Assembly: GCF_000176175.1 (NCBI RefSeq)
Contig: NZ_ACZP01000014.1
Location: forward strand, 1,240,001-1,304,000
Length of the DNA stretch: 64,000 nucleotides
Direction: 5' to 3'
Origin: Vibrio furnissii CIP 102972
GTDB taxonomy: Bacteria; Pseudomonadota; Gammaproteobacteria; Enterobacterales; Vibrionaceae
The notes beneath the pieces were generated by a model, which saw nothing but the letters and a program-made list of their open reading frames with translations, searched no databases and was not told the DNA's origin. A program made the position numbers and the translations under genes. This document shows positions 27,907-35,904 of the stretch, in pieces; position 1 is the first letter of the stretch; every line of letters starts with the position of its first letter.

Positions 27907-27990
27907 TGTGTGATTTAGGTCTCAATAACTGGCTCGTATATGATGTTTTTGTTGGTGAGATCTGATTTTAGAAAGTTGTTATACAAAAAG
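27907..27990 (+). promoter_or_regulatory. Operator and possible CRP site before the TRAP operon
   Basis: AAGTTGTTATACAAAAAG (27973-27990) shares TTGTTATAC with the two other operators of this locus. TGTGATTTAGGTCTCA (27909-27924) matches the CRP pattern TGTGA-N6-TCACA at nine of ten positions. Both fit catabolite-sensitive, hexuronate-induced transcription of the TRAP genes downstream. Confidence 0.6.
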
Positions 27991-28084
27991 TAGTGTTTTT
28001 TGATCTCGTTTTGGTTTTTTATCATTTCGACATGTAATATATATTTTTAATTAGTCAGACCAATTAAGGGCATTCAGGACGAGA

Positions 28085-28168
28085 ATGATGGCCCCACAAT
28101 TGAAGAACAACAAGACCCGGGGCGGACTAATGAATATGTGGGACCGCATCAGAAGAGAAACGCAATGA
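28085..28168 (+). CDS. Possible 27-residue leader peptide coupled to the TRAP dctQ gene
   Basis: A short reading frame runs from ATG 28085 (a second ATG follows at once) to TGA 28166-28168. AGGACGAG precedes the start. Its stop codon overlaps the start codon of the TRAP small-subunit gene (ATGA), the pattern of translational coupling. The product (MMAPQLKNNKTRGGLMNMW, then DRIRRETQ) is basic and hydrophilic with no recognisable family. It may be a leader whose translation exposes the dctQ start, or a chance frame. Confidence 0.4.
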   Translation: MMAPQLKNNKTRGGLMNMWDRIRRETQ

Positions 28169-28686
28169 TAATTGAGTTAATCAATGAGTATATAAACAGA
28201 GGGCTTCGCCTGCTGCTGACGCTATTTATGGCTGTGATGATCATCGCTGTTGTTTGGCAAGTCTTTACCCGCTTTGTGTTAAATGACCCGGCCAACTTCA
28301 CGGATGAGTTGTCACGTTATCTATTGATTTGGATTGGCGTCCTAGGCGGCGCTTACACTTTTTCGATTCGACGCCATTTGGCGCTGGAGCTCCTTTCCTC
28401 AAGATATGGTGAAAAAGGAAGAAACGTTCTATCCATTTTGACCAACCTGATTGTGGTGATGCTCTCAACCGTGGCCTTTATTTACGGCGGCTATTTATTG
28501 GTGAGTTCGACCATCGCAAACGGGCAAATTTCGCCGGGCATTGTGATTGGCGGTCATCATCTGTTAATTGGCTATGTCTATTTGGTGGTGCCAATTTCTG
28601 GCGTGTTGATTACCTATTTTGGTGTTCTGGATATTTTCAGATCGATTTATTTTCTGACTCAAACTCGCAGCGACCACCGCGTATAA
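28165..28686 (+). CDS. TRAP transporter small membrane subunit (DctQ type), hexuronate locus
   Basis: A 173-residue membrane protein with four predicted spans, the DctQ-type subunit of a TRAP transporter, which is a binding-protein-dependent, ion-driven importer. The family motif is seen in span 1-2 (WQVFTRFVLNDPANFTDELSRYLLIWIGVLGGAY). The ATG at 28165 is preferred over an in-frame GTG at 28138, since it follows GAAGAG and gives the normal short N-terminus. First main gene of dctQ-dctM-dctP. The location beside uxaCBA and the shared operator suggest galacturonate or another hexuronate as substrate. Confidence 0.92.
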   Translation: MIIELINEYINRGLRLLLTLFMAVMIIAVVWQVFTRFVLNDPANFTDELSRYLLIWIGVLGGAYTFSIRRHLALELLSSRYGEKGRNVLSILTNLIVVMLSTVAFIYGGYLLVSSTIANGQISPGIVIGGHHLLIGYVYLVVPISGVLITYFGVLDIFRSIYFLTQTRSDHRV

Positions 28687-28710
28687 AGTCTCGCGTTAGG
28701 AACAGACATC

Positions 28711-30069
28711 ATGACATTAACGGATTTGTTATTTTCACAAGAATTCCTGATGAACGCGCCGGATATGTTTTACGATATTTTCCCGGTGATCGTTTTGTTC
28801 GGAACATTGGCCGTATTACTGATCTTGGGCGTGCCCATCGCCTTCTCGATCGGACTGGCTGCTTTTCTCACGGTATTTGTCGATTTCCCACTCGATAAAA
28901 CCGCCATCTTAATTTCCCAAAAACTGGCGAACGGGTTGAACAACTTTGGTTTGTTAGCGCTGCCGTTCTTTATTGTCGCCGGCAACTTGATGAACCGAGG
29001 CGGGCTCGCTAGTCGCTTAATCAACTTCGCGATGTTGTTTGGTGGGCGACTGCCGGGCGCACTGTCGCACGTGAACGTGATTGCCAACATGATGTTTGGC
29101 GCATTGTCGGGTTCTGCGACCGCATCGGCGGCCGCGGTCGGCGGTATCATGCGTCCCCTGCAAGACAAGCACAAATATCCTGCCGATTTTTCCACCGCGG
29201 TGAACGTGTCATCGTGCCCGGCAGGGCTTTTGATCCCGCCATCCAACATTTTGATTTTGTATGCGTTGGTCAGCTCGACCTCGGTGCAGTACCTCTTTAT
29301 TGCCGGTTATTTGCCCGGCATTTTGATGGGGCTTGGCATCATGGTGGGTATTTTCTTGCTTGGCTCGAAATACAACATTCCGCGCGAAAAATACGAGTTC
29401 AACGAAAAAGCCAGCAAGGTCATTTTGGATGCGTTGCCAAGCCTTGGCTTGGTGGTGATCATCATGGGCGGCATTCTGGCGGGGGTGTTTACCGCGACAG
29501 AAGCCTCGGCGATTGCGGTGGTGTACAGCTTACTGCTTGGCTTTGCTTATAAAGAGCTGAAAACCGGTGATATCTTCCCGATTCTGGTCGACAGCGTGGT
29601 GACGACGTCCATCGTTCTGCTGATGGTGGCCACCTCGTCAGCGATGTCGTGGTCAATGGCGAACGCCGACATTCCCACCTTTATTTCCGACTTCATTTTA
29701 GAAGCATCGGAAAACCCAATCATGATCATTTTGCTGATGAACATCATTCTGCTCATCATCGGCACCTTTATGGACATGACGCCGGCGGTTCTGATTTTCA
29801 CGCCGATCTTCTTGCCTATCGCAACGCAGATGGGCATCGACCCGATTCACTTTGGCATCATCATGGTGTTCAACCTGTGTATCGGGATCTGCACACCGCC
29901 AGTTGGCACGGCGCTGTTCGTCGGCTGTAGTGTGTACGACACGAAATTAGGGCAAGTGGTGCCGAAGATGATTCCGCTGTTCCTGATCATGATCATCACG
30001 TTAGCGATTGTGACGTTGATCCCTTCTCTTTCTTTATGGTTGCCGCATCTGGCTGGATATAACTATTAA
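28711..30069 (+). CDS. TRAP transporter large permease (DctM type), hexuronate locus
   Basis: A 452-residue membrane protein with about 12 spans, the DctM translocation subunit. Typical sequences are LGVPIAFSIGLAAFLTVF near the N-terminus, MFGALSGSATASAAAVGGIMRP (residues near 130), LLIPPSNILILYALVSS and FGIIMVFNLCIGICTPPVGTALFVG near the C-terminus. It starts 24 bases after the dctQ gene. Its length is slightly above the usual 425-430 because of an N-terminal extension of about 20 residues (LLFSQEFLMNAPDMFYDIF). Confidence 0.94.
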   Translation: MTLTDLLFSQEFLMNAPDMFYDIFPVIVLFGTLAVLLILGVPIAFSIGLAAFLTVFVDFPLDKTAILISQKLANGLNNFGLLALPFFIVAGNLMNRGGLASRLINFAMLFGGRLPGALSHVNVIANMMFGALSGSATASAAAVGGIMRPLQDKHKYPADFSTAVNVSSCPAGLLIPPSNILILYALVSSTSVQYLFIAGYLPGILMGLGIMVGIFLLGSKYNIPREKYEFNEKASKVILDALPSLGLVVIIMGGILAGVFTATEASAIAVVYSLLLGFAYKELKTGDIFPILVDSVVTTSIVLLMVATSSAMSWSMANADIPTFISDFILEASENPIMIILLMNIILLIIGTFMDMTPAVLIFTPIFLPIATQMGIDPIHFGIIMVFNLCIGICTPPVGTALFVGCSVYDTKLGQVVPKMIPLFLIMIITLAIVTLIPSLSLWLPHLAGYNY

Positions 30070-30092
30070 AACCAATAACATAGGACTGTGAA

Positions 30093-31058
30093 ATGAAAAC
30101 GATGAACAAACTTCTTTTGGCGTGCACGGTATCAACCCTGCTGGGGAGCAACGTGTATGCTGCCACTCTGAAACTGTCGCATGCGCTGCCAACCGAGCAC
30201 CCGGTTCACCAATCGCTGGAGTATTTTGCGAAAGCGGTGAAGAAAGAGGCCAATGTACGCGTGAAAGTGTACCCAAATGGCACCTTGGGCGATGAATCTG
30301 AAGGCTTGCAGATGGTACAAAACGGCACCGTGGCTTTCACGAAAGCCAGCGCGGCGACGCTGAACACCTTTGCGCCGGACTACAAACTGCTGTCGCTGCC
30401 ATACCTGTATAAAGACCGCGCGCAATACGATGCGGTGCTCAATGGCCCGATTGGTGAGGAGATTCTGGCCTCATCACGCAATGCCGGTTTCATTGGGCTG
30501 GCTTTCTTGGATGCAGGCTCGCGCAGCTTCTACACCAGCAAACCCATCAAAACGCCAGATGATTTGAAAGGGATGAAGATTCGCGTGCAGAACTCGGCGC
30601 TGTCTATCGATACCATCAAAGCGCTCGGTGGCACGCCGGTGCCACTGCCATACGGCGAGTTATATTCTGCGATGCAACAAGGCGTGGTGGATGGGGCAGA
30701 GAACAACGTGCCGTCCTACTACTCATCACGTCACTATGAAGTGAAGAATGTATTCTCGCGCGACAACCACACCATGGTGCCGGACGTGCTGGTGGTTTCA
30801 ACCAGCGTGTGGGATTCACTGACCGAGGCGCAGCGTGAAGCCGTGCGCCATGCCGCGAAAGAGACGGTGAAAGTTCAGGAAGAGAACTGGGCGAAATACG
30901 TCGAGAAAGCGACGCAGGATTTAACCAATCACAACGTGACGTTTGTGGAAAGTGATATCGCGAAGTTCCAAGCGGCAGTGCAACCGGTGTACGACAAGTT
31001 CAAGAAAGACAACCCCGATTTGGTGCCATTGTTGGAGCAGATTCAAACCATCAACTAA
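30093..31058 (+). CDS. TRAP transporter substrate-binding protein (DctP type), hexuronate locus
   Basis: A 321-residue periplasmic binding protein with a Sec signal peptide ending SNVYA, then ATLKLSHALPTEHPVHQSLEYF, the usual DctP start. The ligand-anchoring arginine region is DLKGMKIRVQNSALSIDTIKA near residue 150, and the family's GVVDGAENNVPSYYSSRHYEV follows. It is the last gene of the operon, unlike most binding-protein genes here. By location its ligand should be a hexuronate. Confidence 0.94.
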   Translation: MKTMNKLLLACTVSTLLGSNVYAATLKLSHALPTEHPVHQSLEYFAKAVKKEANVRVKVYPNGTLGDESEGLQMVQNGTVAFTKASAATLNTFAPDYKLLSLPYLYKDRAQYDAVLNGPIGEEILASSRNAGFIGLAFLDAGSRSFYTSKPIKTPDDLKGMKIRVQNSALSIDTIKALGGTPVPLPYGELYSAMQQGVVDGAENNVPSYYSSRHYEVKNVFSRDNHTMVPDVLVVSTSVWDSLTEAQREAVRHAAKETVKVQEENWAKYVEKATQDLTNHNVTFVESDIAKFQAAVQPVYDKFKKDNPDLVPLLEQIQTIN

Positions 31059-31082
31059 GAGACCTCGATCTCTTGAAACGAG

Positions 31083-31110
31083 AAAGGCACTGCAGAGCAG
31101 TGCCTTTTCT
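31083..31110 (+). terminator. Terminator of the hexuronate TRAP operon
   Basis: AAGGCACTG (31084-31092) pairs with CAGTGCCTT (31098-31106) and is followed by TT-C-TTT. It lies about 25 bases after the dctP stop. Confidence 0.88.
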
Positions 31111-31129
31111 TTGCGCGTTATTCCTGAAT

Positions 31130-31249
31130 TTAGAAATTAACCCAGGTCAGGCTGAGCATCAGAACGACCAAAGAGGTCGCGGAGAACATTGCCAGCATGC
31201 CGAATAACTCGCGAAGGTTGATAGACCAAGATTGTTTTTTATCGTACAT
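31130..31249 (-). CDS. 39-residue single-span membrane peptide
   Basis: A 40-codon frame starts at ATG 31249 after AAGGTGA (spacing four to five bases), a good ribosome site. The product has a hydrophilic N-terminus (MYDKKQSWSINLRELFG) and one membrane span (MLAMFSATSLVVLMLSLTW), ending VNF. The layout, a short charged head then one helix, is that of regulatory small proteins that bind membrane complexes. An FNR-like box lies about 65 bases upstream. I do not recognise a named family. It is convergent with the hexuronate TRAP operon. Confidence 0.65.
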   Translation of the reverse strand: MYDKKQSWSINLRELFGMLAMFSATSLVVLMLSLTWVNF

Positions 31250-31306
31250 AACGTCACCTTAATCGACATAACTAAATGAGATTTCGGTCACACTTTACTC
31301 CTCGAA

Positions 31307-31320
31307 ATGATTCAGATCAA
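31307..31320 (-). promoter_or_regulatory. FNR-like box upstream of the membrane peptide gene
   Basis: On the minus strand, TTGATCTGAATCAT matches the FNR consensus TTGAT-N4-ATCAA at nine of ten positions. Its centre is about 64 bases upstream of the start codon, close enough for an activating position at a promoter of the 39-residue peptide gene. Confidence 0.6.
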
Positions 31321-31525
31321 TAAAATTGCGTAAGTTTCCAACAAAAAGAAGAAAAATCGGCCAATCATTGGCAATAAAGTGTAATTAACTTACGTGAAAT
31401 ATCCGTTAGTTCGTTGTCCTGCTTCTAAAAACCGGCGTGCCATGAACGTGGGCAAGATGCCGATCAGTGAGCGGAGCGTATGTGTTTGTGTGAGCTTGTG
31501 TTAGATTTTGATGTCATTTTATAAA

Positions 31526-31540
31526 TGAGAATGATTGTTG
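31526..31540 (+). promoter_or_regulatory. Candidate Fur box upstream of the ABC transporter genes
   Basis: TGAGAATGATTGTTG matches the Fur core TGATAATNATTATCA at ten of fourteen defined positions, better in the left half. It lies 90 bases upstream of the binding-protein gene and fits iron-repressed transcription. It is not unambiguous. Confidence 0.45.
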
Positions 31541-31629
31541 GATTCATTTCTATTGATATTGTCGTAAATATAAATAAGATAGTCGCCCAGACGAGTCTTT
31601 AACATCTCGCGCTTATACAGGAAATAACA

Positions 31630-32721
31630 ATGATAAAACGGTTTGTGATACTTCTTTTCATTTCATTTGCACCCCAAGTTTTCGCTCAAATGACGACGGT
31701 GACTGACGTCCTTGATCGTCAAGTGACGCTGGATTTGCCAGCAAAGCGCGTCGTGCTGGGCTTCTATGGGGAAGACTACATGGCGATCGGTACTGAAAAA
31801 TCGTTTGATCACGTGGTCGGCATGTCGAAAGGGATTTGGGAAAAATGGCGCCCTGCGAACTGGGCAATGTACGTCGCCCATCGCCCATCGTTAGAAGCAT
31901 TGCCGGATGTGGGCAAAGTAGACACCCAAACGTTCTCGGTTGAGAAGGTGATTAGCCTCAACCCAGATTTGCTGGTCCTGGCTGATTGGCAGTTCAAAGG
32001 CCTTGGCAACGACGTCAACCGCATTGAAGATGCCGGCATTCCGGTGATTGTGGTGGATTACAACGCACAGACCGTTGAACGTCACGTACAAAGCACACTG
32101 ATCATCGGCCAGATCACCGGTCAGGAAGCGCGCGCGGAGAAAATCGCCAAACAATATCAGGACATGGTTCAGCTGGTGGCGGATCGTCTGGCGAAAGCGA
32201 ACCTGCCTAAACCCACCATTTACGCGGAATTTGGTTTTCCTGGCACCAAAGAGTACGGCTACACCTTCGGTAAAAACATGTGGGGTGCGATGTCGGAAAT
32301 GGCAGGCGGTGAAAACATCTCTAAACCGTTTGTCGAGTGGTGGGGGCACCTTAACCCAGAGCAAGTTCTGGCGGCTCAGCCGGATGTACTGCTGATCACC
32401 GGCTATGAATTTGGCGGTGCTGATGATGCGATGGTGATTGGTCAGGACGTTGACCGCGCGACTGCGCTGGCTCGCCTGAAAGGTTACAAGCAGCGCCTAG
32501 GGTGGGATAGCCTACCTGCGGTGAAACACAACCGCATGATCAGTATCTACCACGGTGCATGCCGCAGTATTCTCGATGGCCCGATGATTCAGTTCATCGC
32601 CAAAGCGCTCTACCCGGATCTGTTCAACGATCTCGACCCGGAAGCGGAATACATTAACTTCTATAAAGAGTACCTACCGGTGACACCAACCGGAACCTTT
32701 GCGGTGTCTCTTTCTGAATAA
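31630..32721 (+). CDS. Iron-siderophore-type ABC transporter, substrate-binding protein
   Basis: A 363-residue protein with a Sec signal peptide (cleavage after QVFA) and the FecB/BtuF-type binding fold of class III binding proteins: DVLDRQVTLDLPAKRVVLG, then ISLNPDLLVLADWQFKG, a long backbone helix, and PEQVLAAQPDVLLITGYEF. Such proteins deliver metal-chelates (siderophores, haem, cobalamin) to the permease. The first gene of a binding protein-permease-ATPase-MFS operon. A stem-loop follows it at 32727. A Fur-like box upstream suggests iron, but no TonB-dependent receptor is nearby to name the chelate. Confidence 0.88.
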   Translation: MIKRFVILLFISFAPQVFAQMTTVTDVLDRQVTLDLPAKRVVLGFYGEDYMAIGTEKSFDHVVGMSKGIWEKWRPANWAMYVAHRPSLEALPDVGKVDTQTFSVEKVISLNPDLLVLADWQFKGLGNDVNRIEDAGIPVIVVDYNAQTVERHVQSTLIIGQITGQEARAEKIAKQYQDMVQLVADRLAKANLPKPTIYAEFGFPGTKEYGYTFGKNMWGAMSEMAGGENISKPFVEWWGHLNPEQVLAAQPDVLLITGYEFGGADDAMVIGQDVDRATALARLKGYKQRLGWDSLPAVKHNRMISIYHGACRSILDGPMIQFIAKALYPDLFNDLDPEAEYINFYKEYLPVTPTGTFAVSLSE

Positions 32722-32726
32722 TTTTG

Positions 32727-32748
32727 AGCGGCACTTTCATGTGCCGCT
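32727..32748 (+). other. Intercistronic hairpin after the binding-protein gene
   Basis: AGCGGCAC (32727-32734) pairs perfectly with GTGCCGCT (32741-32748) around a six-base loop. There is no T run. It could favour binding-protein mRNA over the permease genes. Confidence 0.6.
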
Positions 32749-32776
32749 TGCTCTTTGTGTAATCAGGTAATGTGAC

Positions 32777-33829
32777 ATGCAATCCGCGATACTTTTACAA
32801 GCGATTGAACAACAACGAAAGAGTGAGCGCCGCCGCTGGGTGGTGCTGTGTGCGTTTGGCACCATTTTATTGGCTTCCTTTATACTCGATATCATGACTG
32901 GGCCATCGATGCTGGATGCATCGCGCGTGCTGAATGCGCTGCTGGAATTCATCGGCCTGCCATTTCAGGTTGATGGTTCAACCCGTGTGATTGTCACCAA
33001 CCTGCGTTTGCCAATTGCGCTGATGGCGATCATTGTCGGCGGCTCGCTGGGGGTTGGCGGCGCAGAAATGCAAACGCTGCTCAATAACCCGATGGCCAGT
33101 CCGTACACCCTGGGCATGGCCGCGGCGGCAGGCTTTGGTGCGGCGCTGATGCTCTACATCGGTTCGCTGGGCATGGATAATCATTACGCGGTGCCGCTGG
33201 GCGCGTTCCTGTGTTGTATGTTGTCGGCCTGTTTTCTGTTTGCTTTGGCCTCCATGCGTCACATTACCTCAGGCCAGTTGATTCTGGCGGGGATTGCGTT
33301 GCTGTTTCTGTTTCAGTCACTGTTGTCGCTGGTGCAGTTCATCGCCTCACCGGAGCTGAGCCAACAAATTCTGTTCTGGCTGTTTGGCAGTTTGTCGAAA
33401 GCGACGTGGAGCAACTTAACCATCACCGCAGTAGTGGTGATGGGCGGTTTTGCGCTGCTGATGCGGGATTCGTGGAAACTGACGGCGCTGCGGTTGGGCG
33501 AAGAGCGCGCAAAAAGCGTCGGTGTGAACGTGCAGCGCCTGCGCCTTAAAATTCTGTTTATCGTGGCGGTAATGACGGCAACCGTAACCAGTTTTGTCGG
33601 CATTATTGGGTTTATCGGCATTGTGGCACCCAACATCGCTAAAATTCTGGTGGGCGAAGATCAACGCTTCTTTCTACCACTTTCATTCCTGATCGGCGCA
33701 TTTTTGCTCTCAACGGCTTCTGTGTTGTCAAAAGTGATTGTGCCGGGCGCGCTGTTTCCGATCGGGATTGTGACGGCAATTATCGGCGTGCCGTTCTTCT
33801 TCTGGCTGATCGTGGCGAAGCGAGGTTAA
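32777..33829 (+). CDS. FecCD-family ABC transporter permease
   Basis: A 350-residue inner-membrane permease of the FecCD/BtuC family with about nine to ten spans. Diagnostic stretches are RLPIALMAIIVGGSLGVGGAEMQTLLNNPMASPYTLGMA (residues near 75-113) and FVGIIGFIGIVAPNIAKILVGEDQRFFLPLS near 275. There is only one permease gene, so it would act as a homodimer. It is second in the operon, followed by the ATPase two bases later. Confidence 0.93.
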   Translation: MQSAILLQAIEQQRKSERRRWVVLCAFGTILLASFILDIMTGPSMLDASRVLNALLEFIGLPFQVDGSTRVIVTNLRLPIALMAIIVGGSLGVGGAEMQTLLNNPMASPYTLGMAAAAGFGAALMLYIGSLGMDNHYAVPLGAFLCCMLSACFLFALASMRHITSGQLILAGIALLFLFQSLLSLVQFIASPELSQQILFWLFGSLSKATWSNLTITAVVVMGGFALLMRDSWKLTALRLGEERAKSVGVNVQRLRLKILFIVAVMTATVTSFVGIIGFIGIVAPNIAKILVGEDQRFFLPLSFLIGAFLLSTASVLSKVIVPGALFPIGIVTAIIGVPFFFWLIVAKRG

Positions 33830-33831
33830 TC

Positions 33832-34608
33832 ATGCTGAAGGCTGACAAACTCAATATTCAGATTGGCTCGCTGACGCTGGCGCGTGACATGAGCTTTACG
33901 CTGCAACCGGGGCAGGTGACGGCGATCCTTGGTCCGAATGGCACAGGGAAAAGTACGCTGTTGAAAACACTGTTTGGCGACATCAAACTCAACAGTGGCA
34001 CGATTTCACATCAACACGATCAACTGAGTATCAAATCGCTGCCGCACTGGCGCTCACGTTTTGGCTACATGCCGCAGGATATTCACCTCGACATCAACCT
34101 CACCGTGATTGAAGTGGTGCTGCTGGGCAAGTTGGATGCCCTGAGCCTGCGAGTGGACGACACCATGCTGCGCGGCGCGCTGGAAATTCTGGAAAGCATG
34201 GGCTTGTCTCATCTGGCGAACCGCGATGTGCGCACGCTCAGTGGTGGTCAGTGTCAGATGATTCTGTTTGCGCAGGCGCTGATGCGTGACCCACAAATTC
34301 TGATGCTCGACGAACCAGTCAGCGCGCTGGATCTTCATCATCAGCATGTGCTGCTGGATCATCTGGTGACGCAAACCCGCGAGCAGCAATACATCACGTT
34401 GATGGTGCTGCACGACCTCAACCTAGCGGCGCAGTATGCCGATAATCTGCTGGTGTTGAAACAGGGTGAACTGGTGGCTTGCGGGCATCCCAAGCAGGTG
34501 CTGACTTCTGAGCTGGTGCAGGATATTTATAACGTCGAGGCGCAAGTCATCACCGATGAACACGGCGTGCCTTTTGTGCGCACGCTGCGTTCGAAAAAGG
34601 TCGCGTAA
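33832..34608 (+). CDS. FecE-type ABC transporter ATPase
   Basis: A 258-residue ATPase. Walker A is GPNGTGKSTLLKTLFG (near residue 35), the signature LSGGQCQMILFAQALMRDP (near 138), Walker B ILMLDEPVSALDLHHQ and the H-loop VLHDLNLAAQYAD. In the signature, LSGGQCQM replaces the more common LSGGQ(R/Q)Q, which should be tolerated. The gene begins two bases after the permease stop, and the MFS gene begins immediately after its stop codon. Confidence 0.94.
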   Translation: MLKADKLNIQIGSLTLARDMSFTLQPGQVTAILGPNGTGKSTLLKTLFGDIKLNSGTISHQHDQLSIKSLPHWRSRFGYMPQDIHLDINLTVIEVVLLGKLDALSLRVDDTMLRGALEILESMGLSHLANRDVRTLSGGQCQMILFAQALMRDPQILMLDEPVSALDLHHQHVLLDHLVTQTREQQYITLMVLHDLNLAAQYADNLLVLKQGELVACGHPKQVLTSELVQDIYNVEAQVITDEHGVPFVRTLRSKKVA

Positions 34609-35835
34609 GTGAATCTGCATCATTTCATCAAGGACTGGCGATTGCTCTCTGCCGCTGGCCGAGTGCTGGTGTTTAACAGTTTCAGTTTCAACCTCGGGTT
34701 TTACATGCTGCTGCCTTATCTGGCGGAGCATTTGCAAAATCTTGGTTTTAGCGGTTGGTATATCGGTTTCATCATCGGCCTGCGTGTGCTCAGCCAGCAG
34801 GGGCTGTTTCTGATTGGTGGCACGCTGGGGGATAAGTTCGGCTATAAACCGATGATCTTGTGTGGCTGCGCCGTCCGCATTGTGGGTTTCTTTTTGCTTG
34901 GGATCAGCGACAGCTTCGCGGCGATTCTCGTCGGCGCGTTCTGCACTGGCTTTGCTGGCGCGCTGTTTACGCCCAGCAGTCAGGCGTATTTGTCCTCGGA
35001 ATACCCGAACGCTCGCGAGCGTAACCGAGTGTTTGCGTTGCAGAATCTGGCCAGTGAAGCGGGGATGTTGCTTGGTCCACTGATTGGTTTGACGTTGTTC
35101 TCGGTCAGCTTTATGTGGGTCGGTCTCTCGGCGGCAGGCGTGTTCTTCATTCTGCTTTTGCTGCAATGGTACTACCTGCCAAAAGACGTTCACGCACCGG
35201 CAGCGACAGAACAACAGCTGTTCCTACTCGATTGGTGGGCGATGCTGAAAAACAAACCGTTCATGCGTTTTGTCTTCGCGGCATGCGTCTATCAAATTCT
35301 GTTTCATCAGTTGTACCTGTCTATTCCGCATCAGGCTCGGGTTCAGACTGGCGATCCGTCGGTGATCACTTGGGTCTTTATGGTGTCGTCATCGATGGGC
35401 GTTTTGTTGCAACTGCCGGTCAGCCACTGGGTGGATAAACAGCTTGGTATCGCCAAAGGGATGGGGATTGGCATGGCCTTGATGGGCAGTGCATTTCTGG
35501 CGCTGAACCTGCACTTTGCGCTGTGGCCGCCATTGCCGTTTGTGCTGTGCGCGATACTGCTCAGCGCCGGTTCAATGATGGTTTATCCGCTGATTGGTGC
35601 CTATGTGCCACGCTTCGCCACGCCGTCTAAACTGGCCAGTTATTACGGCCTCTATTCTTGTATCGGCGGTTTCTTTGCATTTGCGGGAAATTGGGGAGCG
35701 GGGTGGTTGCTGGATTTACCGCAGTTTCCATCCGGTTGGTTATGGCTGACCTTCGCCGTGCTCGGCGCGTTGTCCGGTATCGGGCTGTATGTTCAGGTCA
35801 GCAAGCAACAAGAATCGGAGCCGCAACTGGCGTGA
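34609..35835 (+). CDS. MFS transporter linked to the iron-type ABC operon
   Basis: A 408-residue major facilitator protein with 12 predicted spans, resembling MdtH-type drug/solute exporters. The motif-A-like loop between spans 2 and 3 is GGTLGDKFGYKPMILCG; FTPSSQAYLSSEYPNARERNRVFALQN is also typical. The GTG start is directly adjacent to the ATPase stop codon, so translation is coupled. In such operons an MFS protein often exports a siderophore or its breakdown product, or helps release the metal; this is inference. Confidence 0.88.
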   Translation: MNLHHFIKDWRLLSAAGRVLVFNSFSFNLGFYMLLPYLAEHLQNLGFSGWYIGFIIGLRVLSQQGLFLIGGTLGDKFGYKPMILCGCAVRIVGFFLLGISDSFAAILVGAFCTGFAGALFTPSSQAYLSSEYPNARERNRVFALQNLASEAGMLLGPLIGLTLFSVSFMWVGLSAAGVFFILLLLQWYYLPKDVHAPAATEQQLFLLDWWAMLKNKPFMRFVFAACVYQILFHQLYLSIPHQARVQTGDPSVITWVFMVSSSMGVLLQLPVSHWVDKQLGIAKGMGIGMALMGSAFLALNLHFALWPPLPFVLCAILLSAGSMMVYPLIGAYVPRFATPSKLASYYGLYSCIGGFFAFAGNWGAGWLLDLPQFPSGWLWLTFAVLGALSGIGLYVQVSKQQESEPQLA

Positions 35836-35839
35836 TTTT

Positions 35840-35904
35840 GCGTTTAATGCCGGCTTATGAGCGCGTTTACGCAGCCTCAGTGGCCAGCATTAAACGCGCT
35901 CATA
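35840..35904. terminator. Overlapping inverted repeats between convergent genes
   Basis: Two perfect inverted repeats compete for the same arm: GCGTTTAATGC (35840-35850) with GCATTAAACGC (35887-35897), and TATGAGCGCGTTTA (35856-35869) with TAAACGCGCTCATA (35891-35904). They span the end of the LysR gene and the gap to the MFS gene. No T run follows, so termination is likely but not certain. Confidence 0.5.
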
